DNA from: Bifidobacterium moukalabense DSM 27321
Lineage (GTDB): Bacteria > Actinomycetota > Actinomycetes > Actinomycetales > Bifidobacteriaceae
Assembly (NCBI RefSeq): GCF_000522505.1
Contig: NZ_AZMV01000001.1
Coordinates: 186,001 to 250,000, forward strand
Direction: 5' to 3'
DNA: 64,000 bases
Shown here in pieces: positions 28,841-37,614 of this stretch (position 1 is its first letter; each line of letters begins with the position of its first letter). The translations under genes were made by a program, and so were the position numbers. The notes below the pieces were generated by a model. That model had not been told where the DNA came from and ran no database searches. It saw only the letters and a program-made list of their open reading frames with translations.

Positions 28841-30082
28841 CTACCGCGCCTGCATGGTGGGCGCGGTGCCCCGAGGCTCCGATGAGCGTCGCAATGTTGT
28901 GCAGGACTCCTCCACCGCAGCTGCGATCCGATTGATCTCCGCCCGTTCCAAAGGTTCCCGGAAGGTCATACGGACGGCGGATTTCGCCACTTGCGGCTCG
29001 TAGCCCATCGCCAGCAATGTCTTGGGGATCTCATGTCGTCCGACGGCGCAGGCCGATCCCGACGAACAGGCGATGCCGCGTGCATCCAAATCGACCAACA
29101 GCGCCTCTCCGGACACTCCCGGAAAGACGAAGGAAGCATGCCCCGGCAGCCGGCACTCCGGATCGCCGGTGAGCCGGGCATTCGGCTCCACACGCAAAAC
29201 GGCGTCGATCAGACGGTTCCTTGATGCAATCAGCCGCCGATATCGGTTACGCATACGCACGGTCGATTCATGCAGTGCGATGGCAAGTGCGACCGCCCCA
29301 GCCACGTTCTGCGTACCGGAACGCAGACCCCGCTCCTGCTCTCCACCGCTGATAAGCGGTTCCACAGGCACCCGTGCACGTATCAATAGCGCACCCAATC
29401 CTTTCGGCGTGCCGAATTTATGCCCGGACAGGCTGAGGGCATCCACGTCCCATTCGCGCATGCGGATGGGAATCTGCCCGACCGCCTGCACCGCGTCCAC
29501 ATGCACGGGAACGTCATGGCCGTGGGCGATACGCACTATCTCGTCAATCGGTTCGATGGTACCGACCTCGTTGTTGGCCAGCATCGAGGACACCAGAACG
29601 GTGCGGTTGCGTATCCCGCCCTGATCGGGTAATTCGGTCTGCGTCAGGGCATGCCGCAACGCGTTCACATCGATATGCGCCTGCCCATCGACCGGAATCG
29701 TCACCACCTCGCACCCAAACCAGCGTTCCAGCCATTGTGCCGACCGAAGCACCGCCGGATGTTCGACCGACGATATGATGATGCGAGGGCGGATCCGCCC
29801 ACCAAGGGTTTCGCGTAGCATCTTCATACGCGCCATCGCAATACCCTTGACCGCGAGATTGTCGGCCTCGGTGCCGCCTGATGTGAACACCACGTCATCC
29901 GGCCGCGCGCCCAAATCGGCTGCCAGCGAAGTCCGCGCCGCTTCAAGGGCCCGGGCGGCCGTACGGCCGGCACCATGCACGCTCATCGGATTTGCGTAGG
30001 CTTCGGTCAGAAATGGCATCATCGCGCCGATGACATCCGGATCGACCGGCTCCGTGGAAGCCGCATCCAGGTACAGCTCCAT
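28841..30082 (-). CDS. cysteine desulfurase, NifS/IscS type, in the nad operon
   Basis: A PLP enzyme that takes sulfur from cysteine for Fe-S cluster assembly. The PLP-lysine motif is LSGHKFGTPKGLG and the sulfur-carrying Cys loop is GIACSSGSACAVGR. It begins MELYLDAASTEPVDPDV, typical of the family, and is 413 aa. Its ATG overlaps the nadC stop by one base. Its place in the nad operon suggests that it serves the oxygen-labile [4Fe-4S] cluster of NadA, as the NifS-like NadR-linked gene does in Bacillus. A general housekeeping role cannot be excluded. Confidence 0.93.
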   Translation of the reverse strand: MELYLDAASTEPVDPDVIGAMMPFLTEAYANPMSVHGAGRTAARALEAARTSLAADLGARPDDVVFTSGGTEADNLAVKGIAMARMKMLRETLGGRIRPRIIISSVEHPAVLRSAQWLERWFGCEVVTIPVDGQAHIDVNALRHALTQTELPDQGGIRNRTVLVSSMLANNEVGTIEPIDEIVRIAHGHDVPVHVDAVQAVGQIPIRMREWDVDALSLSGHKFGTPKGLGALLIRARVPVEPLISGGEQERGLRSGTQNVAGAVALAIALHESTVRMRNRYRRLIASRNRLIDAVLRVEPNARLTGDPECRLPGHASFVFPGVSGEALLVDLDARGIACSSGSACAVGRHEIPKTLLAMGYEPQVAKSAVRMTFREPLERAEINRIAAAVEESCTTLRRSSEPRGTAPTMQAR

Positions 30083-30966
30083 CAGTCCCAGTCCAATCCC
30101 AGATCAATGCTGCGCACACTGTGGGTGAGGGCTCCTACGGAAATCACGTCGACGCCGGCGGCCGCAACCGCAGGTACACGCTCGATCGTCATATTGCCGC
30201 TGGCCTCCACTATGGCGCGGCCATCGATACGTTCCACTCCCTTGCGAATATCCTCTACGGAGAAGTTATCAAGCATGATGGTGTCGGCACCGCCCGCGAG
30301 CGCGGCACCGATCTGGTCAAGGCGGTCCACCTCCACTTCGATATGCATGGTGTGCCCCACCCGCTCGCGAATATGCCGGATGGCCTCGGCCATATCGATG
30401 CCTTGGTCATGGAGGGCCGCCACATGGTTGTCCTTGATCATCACCGCGTCGGAAAGACCGTACCGGTGATTGAAGCCACCTCCGCAAGTAACCGCGTATT
30501 TGTCGAAGGACCGCAGTCCCGGTATGGTCTTACGTGTGTCGGCGATTCGCGTATGGGCATAGGTGCGGGGTCTGTGGCGATTATGGACGGATTCCGCCTG
30601 CGCCACGGCGTGCACAAAGGCGGCCGTCATGGTGGCGATGCCACTCATATGCTGCACGAAATTCAGCGCCACACGCTCGGCGGTGAGCAGATCGCGTACC
30701 GGTCCCGAAATCTCCGCCAAGGTCCGTCCCACGGTGAAGGCATCGCCGTCAGTGATGGCCGGAACGATGACGATGCCCGGATTCTGCTCCCTGAATACGT
30801 CGGCGAATATTGAGATGCCGCTCATAACGCCATTTTCGCGCGCTACAAGACGCACCTTGCCCCGTGCCTCGACGGGAATCGTCATGGCACAGGTGATGTC
30901 GCCGTAGGGAGCATCCTCTTCAAGGGCGGCCCTTATGGCCTTTCGAATGATCTGGCGGGTCAGCAT
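30082..30966 (-). CDS. nadC: nicotinate-nucleotide pyrophosphorylase (carboxylating)
   Basis: Converts quinolinate and PRPP to nicotinate mononucleotide. The active-site segment HTRIADTRKTIPGLRSFDKYAV is present, followed by GGGFNHRYGLSDAVMIKDNH. The C-terminal barrel has VDRLDQIGAALAGGADTIML and ISVGALTHSVRSIDLGLDWD. It is 294 aa, normal. A short insertion with extra His/Arg precedes the active-site strand. It follows nadB by 18 bases and overlaps the desulfurase start by one. Confidence 0.96.
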   Translation of the reverse strand: MLTRQIIRKAIRAALEEDAPYGDITCAMTIPVEARGKVRLVARENGVMSGISIFADVFREQNPGIVIVPAITDGDAFTVGRTLAEISGPVRDLLTAERVALNFVQHMSGIATMTAAFVHAVAQAESVHNRHRPRTYAHTRIADTRKTIPGLRSFDKYAVTCGGGFNHRYGLSDAVMIKDNHVAALHDQGIDMAEAIRHIRERVGHTMHIEVEVDRLDQIGAALAGGADTIMLDNFSVEDIRKGVERIDGRAIVEASGNMTIERVPAVAAAGVDVISVGALTHSVRSIDLGLDWD

Positions 30967-30984
30967 GTCGTACGGTCCCTTCCG

Positions 30985-32697
30985 CTATGCCAACTGATAC
31001 GCGATGGAATGCGCGATGGTCGGATTGCGCTTGGGATAATCCTGACGTGTATGCGCGCCGCGTGATTCGCAACGGTTTCGTGCCGCAATGGTCGCCACGT
31101 AGCCTGCGGTGAGCAGATTGCGGTTTTCCAGCATTGTGATGCGTTCCGCATTATTGCGCGTCATGGCCGCGCACGTCGCTCCATCATTCGCCATGGCAAG
31201 CGCATCCGACAGATAGTTCGCCGCCTCATCGAACCCATCGCCGTCGCGGATCACGCCGACATGCCTCCACATTTCATGCTCGATCCGTTCGCGGTTCCAT
31301 GGATGGTGCCTGCCAGGCGCATCCGGACTTGCCTGGACCACCGGCATGCGCAACATCATGGGCCGTTGCGCAACCGGCAGTCCGACGATTTCACTATTGA
31401 TGAGATCCTGCGGTCGCCAAACGGTATCATCCTCATCCCGTACTGCGGCGAGACCGGCCCGATATCCATATACCATGCCTTCAAGCAGCGAATTCGATGC
31501 GAGCCGGTTGGCCCCTTGTACGCCGGTGCGGGCGCATTCTCCCGCCGCATACAGACCCGGAATGCTGCTGCGCGCGAACAGGTCGGTGCGGATGCCACCC
31601 ATCCAATAATGTGCGGCCGGCGCTACAGGAATCGGCTCCTTGCTCCAATCGAAGCCGAGCGAACGCGTATAGGCGTCAATGGTCGGGAACCGTCTGCGCA
31701 GAAATAACGCCAAATCGGAATGTCTTTTGACCATGGGAGACATGTCGAGCATAACCGGTTTGCCACCTTGTGCCTGCATGACGCGGAAGTTGGCACGAGC
31801 AACCACATCTCGGGGTGCGAGTTCCGCCTGTGGATCGATGTCGGTCATGAATCGATGCCCATGCTCGTCGAGCAATACCGCGCCTTCGCCACGCACGGCC
31901 TCGGACACGAGGAAATGCTCACCCACCGCCATCGCAGTCGGATGGAATTGGTAGAACTCCAGGTCGGCCACTTGGGCTCCGACACGCAATGCGGCGGCAA
32001 GACCATCTGCGGTCGCGACGGCCGGATTGGTAGTGTACGGATAGAGTTCACCCGCGCCTCCGGTGGCGAGAATCACACGGTTCGTACCGATGATGCGTGC
32101 TTCGGCATCGCCTTCGCCATCGCATGTCAACAGCCTGACGCCGGCGATTCGGCCATCCCGTATCAGCAGATCGTCCAAAAACGCATGCTCGAGCACCGTG
32201 ATGCGCGGATTGGATCGTGCCATGGCGCAGATATCAAGTTCCAGCACTTTACCGGTGGCATCCCCACCGGCGTGCACCACTCGGGAACGGCAATGCGCCG
32301 CTTCCAATCCACGCAGTACGTTACCTTCCGAGTCACGATCCACATGCCAGCCCGCCGCAATCAGTTCACGTACACGCCGGGCCCCCTCATCCGTAAGCAC
32401 ATCGACGGCGGCACGGTCGCACAGTCCATGACCGGCGGCCATGGTGTCCGCGGCATGCAATGCGGGGGCATCGTCGCCGAAGATGGCCGAAGCCACACCA
32501 CCCTGCGCATGAAAGGTGTTGGACTCCATGAGATCGTCCTTGCATACCAACAGCACATCATCGGCGGCACGGTCATCAGGTCGGATCATGCCCGCATATC
32601 CGGTGCCGGACAGTCCTTCGCCTCCCAACCGCTTATCACCGGCCGCGGCGAGCGCCGCACACAATCCGGCCACGCCTGATCCGATCACGACGATCAC
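30985..32697 (-). CDS. nadB: L-aspartate oxidase
   Basis: An FAD enzyme that oxidises L-aspartate to iminoaspartate, the substrate of NadA. It begins MIVVIGSGVAGLCAALAAAG, the dinucleotide fold. FAD and active-site motifs include NTFHAQGGVASAIFGDD, the Arg/His catalytic region EFYQFHPTAMAV, and the succinate-dehydrogenase-type GGIRTDLFARSSIPGLYAAGECA. The C-terminal helical domain is present. It is 570 aa, typical. It overlaps nadA by 4 bases, so NadA and NadB would be made in step. Confidence 0.96.
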   Translation of the reverse strand: MIVVIGSGVAGLCAALAAAGDKRLGGEGLSGTGYAGMIRPDDRAADDVLLVCKDDLMESNTFHAQGGVASAIFGDDAPALHAADTMAAGHGLCDRAAVDVLTDEGARRVRELIAAGWHVDRDSEGNVLRGLEAAHCRSRVVHAGGDATGKVLELDICAMARSNPRITVLEHAFLDDLLIRDGRIAGVRLLTCDGEGDAEARIIGTNRVILATGGAGELYPYTTNPAVATADGLAAALRVGAQVADLEFYQFHPTAMAVGEHFLVSEAVRGEGAVLLDEHGHRFMTDIDPQAELAPRDVVARANFRVMQAQGGKPVMLDMSPMVKRHSDLALFLRRRFPTIDAYTRSLGFDWSKEPIPVAPAAHYWMGGIRTDLFARSSIPGLYAAGECARTGVQGANRLASNSLLEGMVYGYRAGLAAVRDEDDTVWRPQDLINSEIVGLPVAQRPMMLRMPVVQASPDAPGRHHPWNRERIEHEMWRHVGVIRDGDGFDEAANYLSDALAMANDGATCAAMTRNNAERITMLENRNLLTAGYVATIAARNRCESRGAHTRQDYPKRNPTIAHSIAYQLA

Positions 32698-33974
32698 GGA
32701 TGCACCTCCAACATGCGCTGCAATGCCACCTTCGCTTCACCGGCCGTGTCGGTGTCGACGGTAACGCGATTGACGATATCGCCCCGCTCGATGCTTTCCA
32801 ACGCCCATGCCAAGTAGGCCGGGTGGATTCGGTACATCGTGGAGCAGGGACAGACCACGGGGTCAAGGCAGAACACGGTCTTGTCGGGGTGTTGCGCGGC
32901 CAGACGGTTCACCAAATTGATTTCGGTTCCGACTGCGATCGCCGAACCAGCAGGGGCATTGGCGATCTCCTTGACGATATAGGCGGTGGAGCCGGTACCG
33001 TCGGCAGCGTCGACCACGTTCATGGAGCACTCGGGATGCACGATCACCTTCACACCCGGATATGCCCTGCGCGCACGCTCCACCTGTTCCACGGTGAACC
33101 GCTGATGCACGGAGCAGAATCCCTTCCATAGGATCATCGCCGCCTTGTCGTAAACGGCCGGATCCGCGGCACCGCCGGAGGGTTTGTACGGGTCCCACAG
33201 CGGCATCCGATCGGGCGAGATGCCCATGGCACGGGCGGTGTTGCGTCCCAGATGCTGATCGGGGAAGAACAGCACGCGTTTACCGCGGGCGAAGGCCCAT
33301 TCGAGCACGGCATGCGCATTGGATGACGTGCATACGATGCCGCCATTACGGCCGCAGAACGCTTTCAACGAGGCCGCGGAATTCATATAGGTGACCGGTA
33401 CGATCTGCCGCCGGCCATCGGCATCCGGCCGGGTACCGCAGATTGCGCCGAGCTGCTCCCAACAATCCTCGACTTGGTCGATATTCGCCATGTCGGCCAT
33501 GGAGCAGCCAGCAGATAGATTCGGCAGGGTCACGCTCTGCTCGGGCATGGAAAGGATGTCGGCGGTTTCGGCCATGAAATGCACGCCGCAGAACACGATG
33601 TGGTCGGCATCCGGTCGCTCGGCCGCATGCTTGGCGAGTTGAAAGGAGTCACCGACGAAATCGGCATGCACTATGATTTCGTCACGTTGGTAGAAATGCC
33701 CCAGAATCAGTATCTTCCCGCCAAGTCTGGCCTTGGCATCCCTGATACGCTCCTGCAGCTGCTCACCGGAGGATTCACGATATTCCTGCGGAAGCACCCG
33801 CTGTCGGGGCATATTGTCCGGTAGCGGATCGAACATGGACGCCCCCGGACCATAGCTGGGGCGGACGGTATCGAAATGCCACGGATCCTGCGCCAGTCCG
33901 GAGTCGCAGGTGCCTTGCGCACCCAGCCGGGCGATGATCTCGTCGACGGATGGCGACGACAGTGTTGCAGCCAT
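32694..33974 (-). CDS. nadA: quinolinate synthase
   Basis: Condenses iminoaspartate with dihydroxyacetone phosphate to quinolinate using a [4Fe-4S] cluster. Conserved stretches are ILGHFYQRDEIIVHADFVGDS, SAGCSMADM (Cys), KAFCGRNGGIVCTSSNA (Cys), HPECSMNV (Cys) and the C-terminal CLDPVVCPCSTMYRI. It is 426 aa, the long form of NadA, common in actinobacteria. GAGGGG lies 8 bases before the ATG. First gene of the nad operon, 66 bases downstream of nrtR on the same strand, with a candidate NrtR site in the gap. Confidence 0.96.
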   Translation of the reverse strand: MAATLSSPSVDEIIARLGAQGTCDSGLAQDPWHFDTVRPSYGPGASMFDPLPDNMPRQRVLPQEYRESSGEQLQERIRDAKARLGGKILILGHFYQRDEIIVHADFVGDSFQLAKHAAERPDADHIVFCGVHFMAETADILSMPEQSVTLPNLSAGCSMADMANIDQVEDCWEQLGAICGTRPDADGRRQIVPVTYMNSAASLKAFCGRNGGIVCTSSNAHAVLEWAFARGKRVLFFPDQHLGRNTARAMGISPDRMPLWDPYKPSGGAADPAVYDKAAMILWKGFCSVHQRFTVEQVERARRAYPGVKVIVHPECSMNVVDAADGTGSTAYIVKEIANAPAGSAIAVGTEINLVNRLAAQHPDKTVFCLDPVVCPCSTMYRIHPAYLAWALESIERGDIVNRVTVDTDTAGEAKVALQRMLEVHP

Positions 33975-33995
33975 GCTGCATTCCCCTCTCTTATC

Positions 33996-34018
33996 CTTCT
34001 TGTCATGTTGGTACGGAT
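33996..34018. promoter_or_regulatory. candidate NrtR operator before nadA
   Basis: Contains GTCATGTTG (34002-34010), identical to the core of the clear palindrome before nrtR. By hand alignment about 14 of 23 positions agree with that site, one half being weak. It lies 22 bases upstream of the nadA start, between nrtR and nadA. Confidence 0.5.
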
Positions 34019-34040
34019 CCGTAAGACCCCGTGCCGAAGG

Positions 34041-34838
34041 TCAGACCGTCGTGAGCGCGGAGAGCGCATCATCCTGCGGATCACTATCGGACGCGGCGAA
34101 ATAGGGCCTCGTGTCGGCGACGTTCCATGGTGCCGGCTGAGCCACGCCTTGCTTGTAGCGGTAGACCGTGGCCGGCCGGTTACGGCCGACGCGCAGTTTG
34201 TCGCCGGTGTCCTCGAGCAGACCGGAGGCGAGCATCTTACGGCGGAAGTTCGCCAGGTCGATGCCCTCCCCTGCGATCGCCTCGTAGACGTCATGGAGTT
34301 GGCTGAGGGTGAAACGGTCGCCCACCAGGCGCGCGACGATGTCGGGATATTCGATTTTGCCGCGCAGCCGTTCCATGGCGTAGTCGACGATGGCGCGGTG
34401 GTCGAAGGCGAGTTCCGGCAGATGGTCCACGGGGAACCACGAAACGTTGTCGCCGTCGGCGAACCCGACCTCCTCACCCACGCTGCCGACCAACGCCCAG
34501 TAGACGATGGAGACCATGGGCAGGCCTCCGTGGGATCGCGATGGGTCGCCGAAGGTGTAGAGCTGCTCGAGATAGTGCGGATGCAACGACGTGGTCGATT
34601 CCAACGCCGCATAGGCCGACTGCTCGAGCGAATGGCCGGCGCGCAGGTCGCCGCCCGGCAGGGCCCATTGCCCAAGGAACGGTTGGCGCACGCGTCTGAC
34701 CAGGGGCATCCACAGTGCATTGCGGGTCTGATCGGTCCGGTCATCCGCCTGTGCGGCGGGCCCGAGAGCAAGAATCACCACGGATACGCCGACCTGTGGA
34801 GGTTGCCTGCGCCTTTCCGAGACGTTGCCCATGATCAT
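34041..34838 (-). CDS. nrtR: NrtR-type Nudix-related transcriptional repressor of NAD genes
   Basis: A regulator made of a Nudix domain plus a winged helix. The N-terminal half has the Nudix fold, with the start of the Nudix box at GQWALPGGDLRAGHSLEQSA but not the catalytic REXXEE glutamates (its place reads SAYAALESTTSLH). The Nudix domain has therefore probably become a ligand sensor; ADP-ribose is the known NrtR ligand. The C-terminal 80 residues form the NrtR DNA-binding winged helix (FTLSQLHDVYEAIAGEGIDLANFRRKMLASGLL). It is 265 aa. The neighbouring nadABC-niaP operon and the palindrome upstream support the role. The start at 34838 has GAGG 5 bases before it; a second ATG at 34832 is possible. 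Confidence 0.9.
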   Translation of the reverse strand: MIMGNVSERRRQPPQVGVSVVILALGPAAQADDRTDQTRNALWMPLVRRVRQPFLGQWALPGGDLRAGHSLEQSAYAALESTTSLHPHYLEQLYTFGDPSRSHGGLPMVSIVYWALVGSVGEEVGFADGDNVSWFPVDHLPELAFDHRAIVDYAMERLRGKIEYPDIVARLVGDRFTLSQLHDVYEAIAGEGIDLANFRRKMLASGLLEDTGDKLRVGRNRPATVYRYKQGVAQPAPWNVADTRPYFAASDSDPQDDALSALTTV

Positions 34839-34887
34839 AGCGGCCTCGATTCGTCAGTCCGAATTGTTCCGAGGCACCAGTGTATCA

Positions 34888-34910
34888 CTTATGGTCAACA
34901 TGACTATAAG
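34888..34910. promoter_or_regulatory. palindromic NrtR operator before nrtR
   Basis: A 23-bp near-perfect inverted repeat. The left half CTTATGGTCA mirrors the right half TGACTATAAG, around the centre ACA, with a single mismatched pair in the arms. It lies just upstream of a -10-like TACACT (34884-34879, minus strand) and about 50 bases before the nrtR ATG. This is the right place for autorepression. Confidence 0.8.
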
Positions 34911-34929
34911 TTGTGTCCACATATGAAAA

Positions 34930-34947
34930 AGCCCCGCTGACGGGGCT
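34930..34947 (-). terminator. terminator after parA
   Basis: AGCCCCG (34930-34936) pairs with CGGGGCT (34941-34947), followed on the minus strand by TTTTT, 18 bases after the parA stop. Confidence 0.85.
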
Positions 34948-34964
34948 GGACGGCAGATGACGAA

Positions 34965-35804
34965 TCAGGCGACGATGCCTTTGGAGATCAGCTCACGCGC
35001 CACTTCGCGATATTCCTTCGCGGTCTTGTGGTTCGGCGCGTAGATGGTGATCGGTGCGGCCGCCACCGTGGAATCCGGCAGTTTGATGGACCGCGAGATC
35101 ACCGAATGGAACACCTTGCCCTGGAAGGCCTCATAGATGCGCTGCAACACCTCTTCGCAGTGCAGGGTATGCGTGAACATCGTGACCAGCACGCCATACA
35201 CCTCAAGACTCGGGTTGATGCGCGTCTGCACCTTCTCTATGGACTGCATCAGCAGGGCCACGCCACGCAACGCGAAGAATTCCGCGGCGACCGGAATGAT
35301 TACGCCGTCGGCGGCCGTCAACGCGTTCACCGTCAGCAGGCCCAGCGACGGCTGGCAGTCGACGATGATCACGTCATATTCGTCCTTCACCTGCCGAAGC
35401 ACACCGGCAAGCACCTGCTCGCGACCGACCTCGGTGACCAGCTGCACCTCGGCTGCGGACAGATCGATGTTGGCCGGCATGATGTCAAGATTGTCGAAAT
35501 CCGTATGTTGGATCACGGCATGCACATCCATGCGGGGATTGAACAATGCGGTGTACACCGTGTCTTCCACCGCATTGGCGTTGATGCCCAGACCCACCGT
35601 CGCCGCACCTTGCGGATCGAAATCGACGATGAGCACACGACGGCCATACTGGCTCAATGCCCCGGCGATGTTGATGGAACTGGTGGTCTTGCCCACACCG
35701 CCCTTCTGGTTACACATGGCGATGACCCGCGCCGGACCATGCTGCTGCAATGGTTCCGGAGCGGCAAACGTCTCATAATCACGTCCAAGCAAATCCGTAG
35801 GCAT
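34965..35804 (-). CDS. ParA/Soj family ATPase
   Basis: A deviant-Walker ATPase of the chromosome-partitioning family. It has the P-loop CNQKGGVGKTTSSIN, Walker A' Lys present, switch DFDPQGAATVGLG, and VDCQPSLGLLTVNAL. It is 279 aa with no long N-terminal DNA-binding extension. It lies downstream of xerD, an order common in actinobacteria, where this ParA-like protein usually precedes scpA and scpB. Here a terminator and the NAD locus follow instead, and no parB is nearby, so it is probably not the oriC-proximal ParA. Exact cargo unknown. Confidence 0.92.
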   Translation of the reverse strand: MPTDLLGRDYETFAAPEPLQQHGPARVIAMCNQKGGVGKTTSSINIAGALSQYGRRVLIVDFDPQGAATVGLGINANAVEDTVYTALFNPRMDVHAVIQHTDFDNLDIMPANIDLSAAEVQLVTEVGREQVLAGVLRQVKDEYDVIIVDCQPSLGLLTVNALTAADGVIIPVAAEFFALRGVALLMQSIEKVQTRINPSLEVYGVLVTMFTHTLHCEEVLQRIYEAFQGKVFHSVISRSIKLPDSTVAAAPITIYAPNHKTAKEYREVARELISKGIVA

Positions 35805-35901
35805 ACTGTTTACCTTACCAACATCCTTGTGTCAAAGTTCAACTGCTCCCATGCTAGCGCACGCCCATCGTCCAATCCGGCAATGACATCGTCCGTCATA
35901 T

Positions 35902-36858
35902 TCAGCGCGCACGCGGGTGCGCGGTCAGATACGCCTCGATGAGATTCTCGGGACTTACGTGCGTATAGATCTGCGTGGTGGTCACGCTGGCATGGCCGAG
36001 CAGTTCCTGTACGGTGCGCACGTCCGCACCGCCCTGGATCAGGTGCGTCGCGAAGGAATGGCGCAGAATATGCGGATGCAGCGGCTTGGTGATGTGCGCA
36101 CGTTCGCCGGCATCCCGGATGATCTCCCACACCGACTGCCGTGACAGCCGTTTGCCGCGCTTGTTGAGGAATATCGCCCTGCGTTCGGCCGGTCCCTTGG
36201 CCCTGGCCTGCAGAACGGGCCGCCCGAATCCGAGGTATCTGCGCAGCGCCTCGCACGCGAAGCCTCCGACCGGCACCAGACGCTGTTTGGAGCCCTTACC
36301 CATCAGACGCGCCACCTTGCCGTCCAGATCGATGTCGTCGAGATTGGCGCCACACGCCTCCGAGACACGCGATCCCGTGGCATACATGAATTCGAGCAGC
36401 GCCCTGTCGCGTAGCATCACCGGGTCGTCGGCGGCACCGGATGACGCGTCCTGGCCTCCGTCGTGCCCCTGCGAGACGGGAATGGAGTCCATCAGTCGCA
36501 TCACCTCATCGACGGAAAGCACATCCGGCAGGGTGCTTGCGCCCTTAGGCGCCTTGACCCGCGCGGCGACGTCATCATGCACGGCATGCTCGCTGAGGGC
36601 GAAACGGTGGAAGGCGTGGATGCTGGCCAGTCGGCGTGCCTTGCTACGGGCGCTCTCCCCCGAATCGTCGAGCGAGGCGACATAGTCCTCGACATACCGT
36701 GTGGTGACGTCGTCGAGATCACGGATGCCATGTTCGCCCAACCAGGTCATGTACTTGTGCAGATCGGAGCCGTATGCGCCGACCGTGGCCTTGGACAGTC
36801 CCCGTTCCACATCGATATGCGCGAGGAACTGCCTGACCAGGCGCTCACCACCATCCAT
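35902..36858 (-). CDS. xerD: tyrosine recombinase XerD
   Basis: A site-specific recombinase for chromosome dimer resolution at dif. The N-terminal core-binding domain (VRQFLAHIDVERGLSKATV) is followed by a catalytic domain with Arg in ATGSRVSEACG, Lys in GKGSKQRL, HILRHSFATHL, LGHASV and the Tyr nucleophile in QIYTHVS. All are present, unlike the broken homolog at 17686-18607. There is a short Asp/Gly/Ser-rich insertion (SQGHDGGQDASSGAADD) between the two domains. I start at 36858 because AAGGA lies 5 bases before it. It is 318 aa. Confidence 0.93.
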   Translation of the reverse strand: MDGGERLVRQFLAHIDVERGLSKATVGAYGSDLHKYMTWLGEHGIRDLDDVTTRYVEDYVASLDDSGESARSKARRLASIHAFHRFALSEHAVHDDVAARVKAPKGASTLPDVLSVDEVMRLMDSIPVSQGHDGGQDASSGAADDPVMLRDRALLEFMYATGSRVSEACGANLDDIDLDGKVARLMGKGSKQRLVPVGGFACEALRRYLGFGRPVLQARAKGPAERRAIFLNKRGKRLSRQSVWEIIRDAGERAHITKPLHPHILRHSFATHLIQGGADVRTVQELLGHASVTTTQIYTHVSPENLIEAYLTAHPRAR

Positions 36859-36903
36859 GCCGTTCCTTTCGGTCTTCATCCTGTTTCGGATCCGATATGC
36901 AAA

Positions 36904-36929
36904 GACCTCCGCCCGGTGGAGCGGAGGTC
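36904..36929 (-). terminator. terminator after rplT
   Basis: GACCTCCGC (36904-36912) pairs with GCGGAGGTC (36921-36929) around an 8-base loop, with TTT on the minus-strand side, closing the infC-rpmI-rplT operon. Confidence 0.85.
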
Positions 36930-36965
36930 ATCATATACGTCGATGCGACGTCAGTCCATAAAAGC

Positions 36966-37349
36966 TCAGGCTTCCTTCGGAGCGTTCACATCAGCCGGAA
37001 GAGCGGCCTTGGCCTGCTCGACGATGGCCTTGAAGGTCTCCGGATCGGAAACGGCCAGCTCGGCCAGAGCGCGGCGATCCAGCTCGATGCCGGCGAGGTG
37101 CAGGCCCTGGATGAAGCGGTTGTAGGTGATGCCCTCGGCGCGGACCGCGGCGTTGATGCGCTGGATCCACAGCTTGCGGAAGTCGCCCTTGCGAGCCTTG
37201 CGGTCGCGGAAGTTGTAGGTAAAGGAGTGCAGCAGCTGCTCCTTGGCCTTACGGTACAGGCGGGAGCGCTGGCCGCGATAGCCGGAGGCCCTCTCGAGAA
37301 CGACGCGACGCTTCTTGTGGGCGTTCACTGCGCGCTTGACACGTGCCAT
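36966..37349 (-). CDS. rplT: 50S ribosomal protein L20 (bL20)
   Basis: Early 50S assembly protein that binds 23S rRNA. It begins [26 protein letters not shown], the standard L20 start, and has the conserved [21 protein letters not shown]. It is 127 aa, with a short Ala/Pro-rich C-terminal tail ([14 protein letters not shown]). Last gene of the infC operon. In many bacteria L20 represses this operon by binding its leader. Confidence 0.98.
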   Translation of the reverse strand: MARVKRAVNAHKKRRVVLERASGYRGQRSRLYRKAKEQLLHSFTYNFRDRKARKGDFRKLWIQRINAAVRAEGITYNRFIQGLHLAGIELDRRALAELAVSDPETFKAIVEQAKAALPADVNAPKEA

Positions 37350-37401
37350 ATTTGATTCCTCAGCTTTCTATTAAGTCTTATCTTGTCAGCTCTCGCTATG
37401 C

Positions 37402-37596
37402 TCAGCGACCGAGCAGCTTCTTCATGTTCTTGCTCTGGGAAGCGGCCAGAACACCATCGGCCTTCAGTTCGCGGCGCTTACGAGCGGACTTGTGCTCGAG
37501 GTTGTGGCGCATGCCGGAACCAGCGTGCATCAGCTTGCCGGAACCGGTCACGCGGACGCGCTTGGAAGCGGCGGAATTAGTTTTCATCTTCGGCAT
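37402..37596 (-). CDS. rpmI: 50S ribosomal protein L35 (bL35)
   Basis: A small basic 50S protein of 64 aa. The sequence [20 protein letters not shown] is the usual start, followed by [17 protein letters not shown]. It lies between infC (18-base gap) and rplT, in the universal infC-rpmI-rplT order. Confidence 0.98.
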   Translation of the reverse strand: MPKMKTNSAASKRVRVTGSGKLMHAGSGMRHNLEHKSARKRRELKADGVLAASQSKNMKKLLGR

Positions 37597-37614
37597 TGCT
37601 GCCCTCCTTGTTTG

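Noticed and set aside
34041..34838. nrtR as a plain NUDIX hydrolase.
   Set aside because: The catalytic glutamates are missing and a winged-helix domain is attached, with an operator palindrome and NAD genes around it.
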